NCBI GenBank assembly: GCA_019843655.1
Contig: JACDQD010000003.1
Location: forward strand, 27,144,224 to 27,208,223
Source of the DNA: Lethocerus indicus
Taxonomy: Eukaryota > Arthropoda > Insecta > Hemiptera > Belostomatidae
DNA: 64,000 bases
Direction: 5' to 3'
Made by a program: the position numbers and the translations under genes. Positions 63,021-64,000 of this stretch are shown here, in pieces. Position 1 is the first letter of the stretch. Each line of letters opens with the position of its first letter. The notes beneath the pieces are model-generated. The model searched no databases. It had not been told where the DNA came from and saw only the letters and a program-made list of their open reading frames with translations.

Positions 63021-63332
63021 AGAGGTATGTAAATTAATGATTCTTTAAACGTTATTTCTCTTATTTCATTTCAAACTATTTTATTAAACATTCAAATTGA
63101 TTTTAGCGTACTTTGTAATTTCTTTCTTTGTGCTTCACGTAAATGTAAATTCACCCCCTGCAAAAGCGGTAATTTTTTATAAATTATATAGCTAGGTGTC
63201 TAAAATTTCCAAGAAATTACATGTCATCGAATAGAAAATATGTATGGTTAAAAATGTCATATAGAAAAGGCATCGTAGTGAAAACAGCATCCTTCATGAG
63301 CTAGTTCGACATACTACTGTATTAATATTCAT

Positions 63333-63335
<3 letters not shown>

Positions 63336-63409
<74 letters not shown>
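63336..63409. repeat. Compound (TA)n(GT)n(AT)n microsatellite
   Basis: TA tract 63336-63368, GT tract 63368-63402, then a short TA tract to 63409. Confidence 0.97.
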
Positions 63410-64000
63410 CTATATAAATGCTGGATAATGTTTAATGTTAGTAGAAATAATATATGCATATCTTTAGAACTTACGGAAGAAAAACGATTTGATGAGTACG
63501 CCTCCTTATTAACTGTGCATAATTTAACATTACATTAAACTGTAATTTAATACAAAAATGATCGTCATAAATACTGAACGGCATCCAAGTGACTGGCGGA
63601 TGCGGGCAACGAATTTCGAATATATATTCGGGATAATTAAATACAACACTGGAGAACACACTCGTCTTATTTGATGAGTGGGCACACAAACAAAAAAATT
63701 GATTAGCCCCCTATTAGAAAGGCAAATTGTTTTTAATGCGACATGGTATTGCCCGAGGGGTAAGCTTGCAGGAAGTTCTATATAACTACCTAACCCACTC
63801 GTCTATAATCGTTGATCGAACCAGCTCGATAACTACAGTCAGTCAGTATAAATTGGTCTTCCTCTGCCAAAACACTCCAGTCAATAGGAAAACTTACTAA
63901 CTAAGAACTTAAATTATTACTCGGAGTGCTGAATAGATACGCAGTAAACCTTCGTATGACACAGTAATTATACGTACAACACGATTTAAATGTAACGGGG
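63410..64000. other. AT-rich stretch
   Basis: Nothing recognised apart from a minus frame 63471-63689 without features. Confidence 0.5.

Larger units (their letters stand above)
1..64000. other. Noncoding animal DNA, no recognisable protein-coding gene
   Basis: I looked for long open frames, homeobox and zinc-finger signatures, reverse transcriptase motifs and a few common insect miRNA and snRNA sequences, and recognised none. Open frames longer than about 130 codons are few: 7730-8146 (-), 10575-10994 (-), 13939-14352 (+), 32254-32724 (+) and two that run through TA repeats near 60.5-61.2 kb (-). None shows a domain, signal peptide or repeat that I recognise. Small exons flanked by introns cannot be excluded by eye. 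CpG is common in the GC-rich patches, which argues against a vertebrate. Confidence 0.7.

Overview
This window looks like noncoding nuclear DNA of an invertebrate, most likely an arthropod. The basis is indirect. It is AT-rich overall. CpG is plentiful inside the GC-richer patches, unlike the depleted CpG of vertebrates. It carries long (TA)n microsatellites and one decayed LINE 3' end of a type common in insects. I recognise no protein-coding gene, no rRNA, no intact tRNA, no CRISPR array and no bacterial operon structure. Every open frame is short. The longest ones either run through TA repeats or show no domain I know, so the stretch may be intergenic or the inside of a very long intron.

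The main layout is an alternation. AT-rich stretches of 0.3-4 kb (A/T runs, TA tracts, nothing recognisable) are broken by about thirty GC-richer islands of 0.2-0.8 kb. The best examples are near 0.9-1.2, 2.4-2.8, 3.5-3.9, 6.7-7.2, 12.2-12.5, 18.8-19.2, 24.5-25.0, 27.2-27.7, 30.9-31.4, 36.5-37.1, 39.9-40.2, 41.2-41.7, 45.7-46.35, 48.2-48.4, 50.0-50.9, 52.9-53.3, 55.1-55.6 and 59.9-60.2 kb. Several islands hold AT-rich homeodomain-like cores (TTAATGG, TAATTA, TGATTAATGG, ATCAATCA) set in GC-rich flanks, some as neat dyads. Together with the low content of recognisable transposons, this would fit the regulatory landscape of a developmental gene, but that is inference from composition and motifs.

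Repeats are few but informative. Three diverged copies of one interspersed repeat lie at about 2.04-2.22 (+), 20.59-20.75 (-) and 53.34-53.53 kb (+), all ending in TTTTAATTAATTAA. An RTE-like LINE 3' end lies at 42.64-42.80 kb. (TA)n microsatellites lie at 9.4, 19.6, 43.8, 55.7, 60.6, 60.9 and 63.3 kb, the last joined to a (GT)n tract.

The most unusual part is 29.74-30.24 kb, a GC-richer segment packed with about eight consecutive short hairpins and no open frame. It could be a structured RNA or the 5' part of a retroelement. Other structural oddities are a degenerate tRNA-like cloverleaf at 44.2-44.3 kb (minus strand), a pair of adjacent hairpins at 37.88-37.94 kb, two mutually exclusive hairpins at 60.34-60.38 kb, and a local imperfect duplication at 53.60/53.82 kb.
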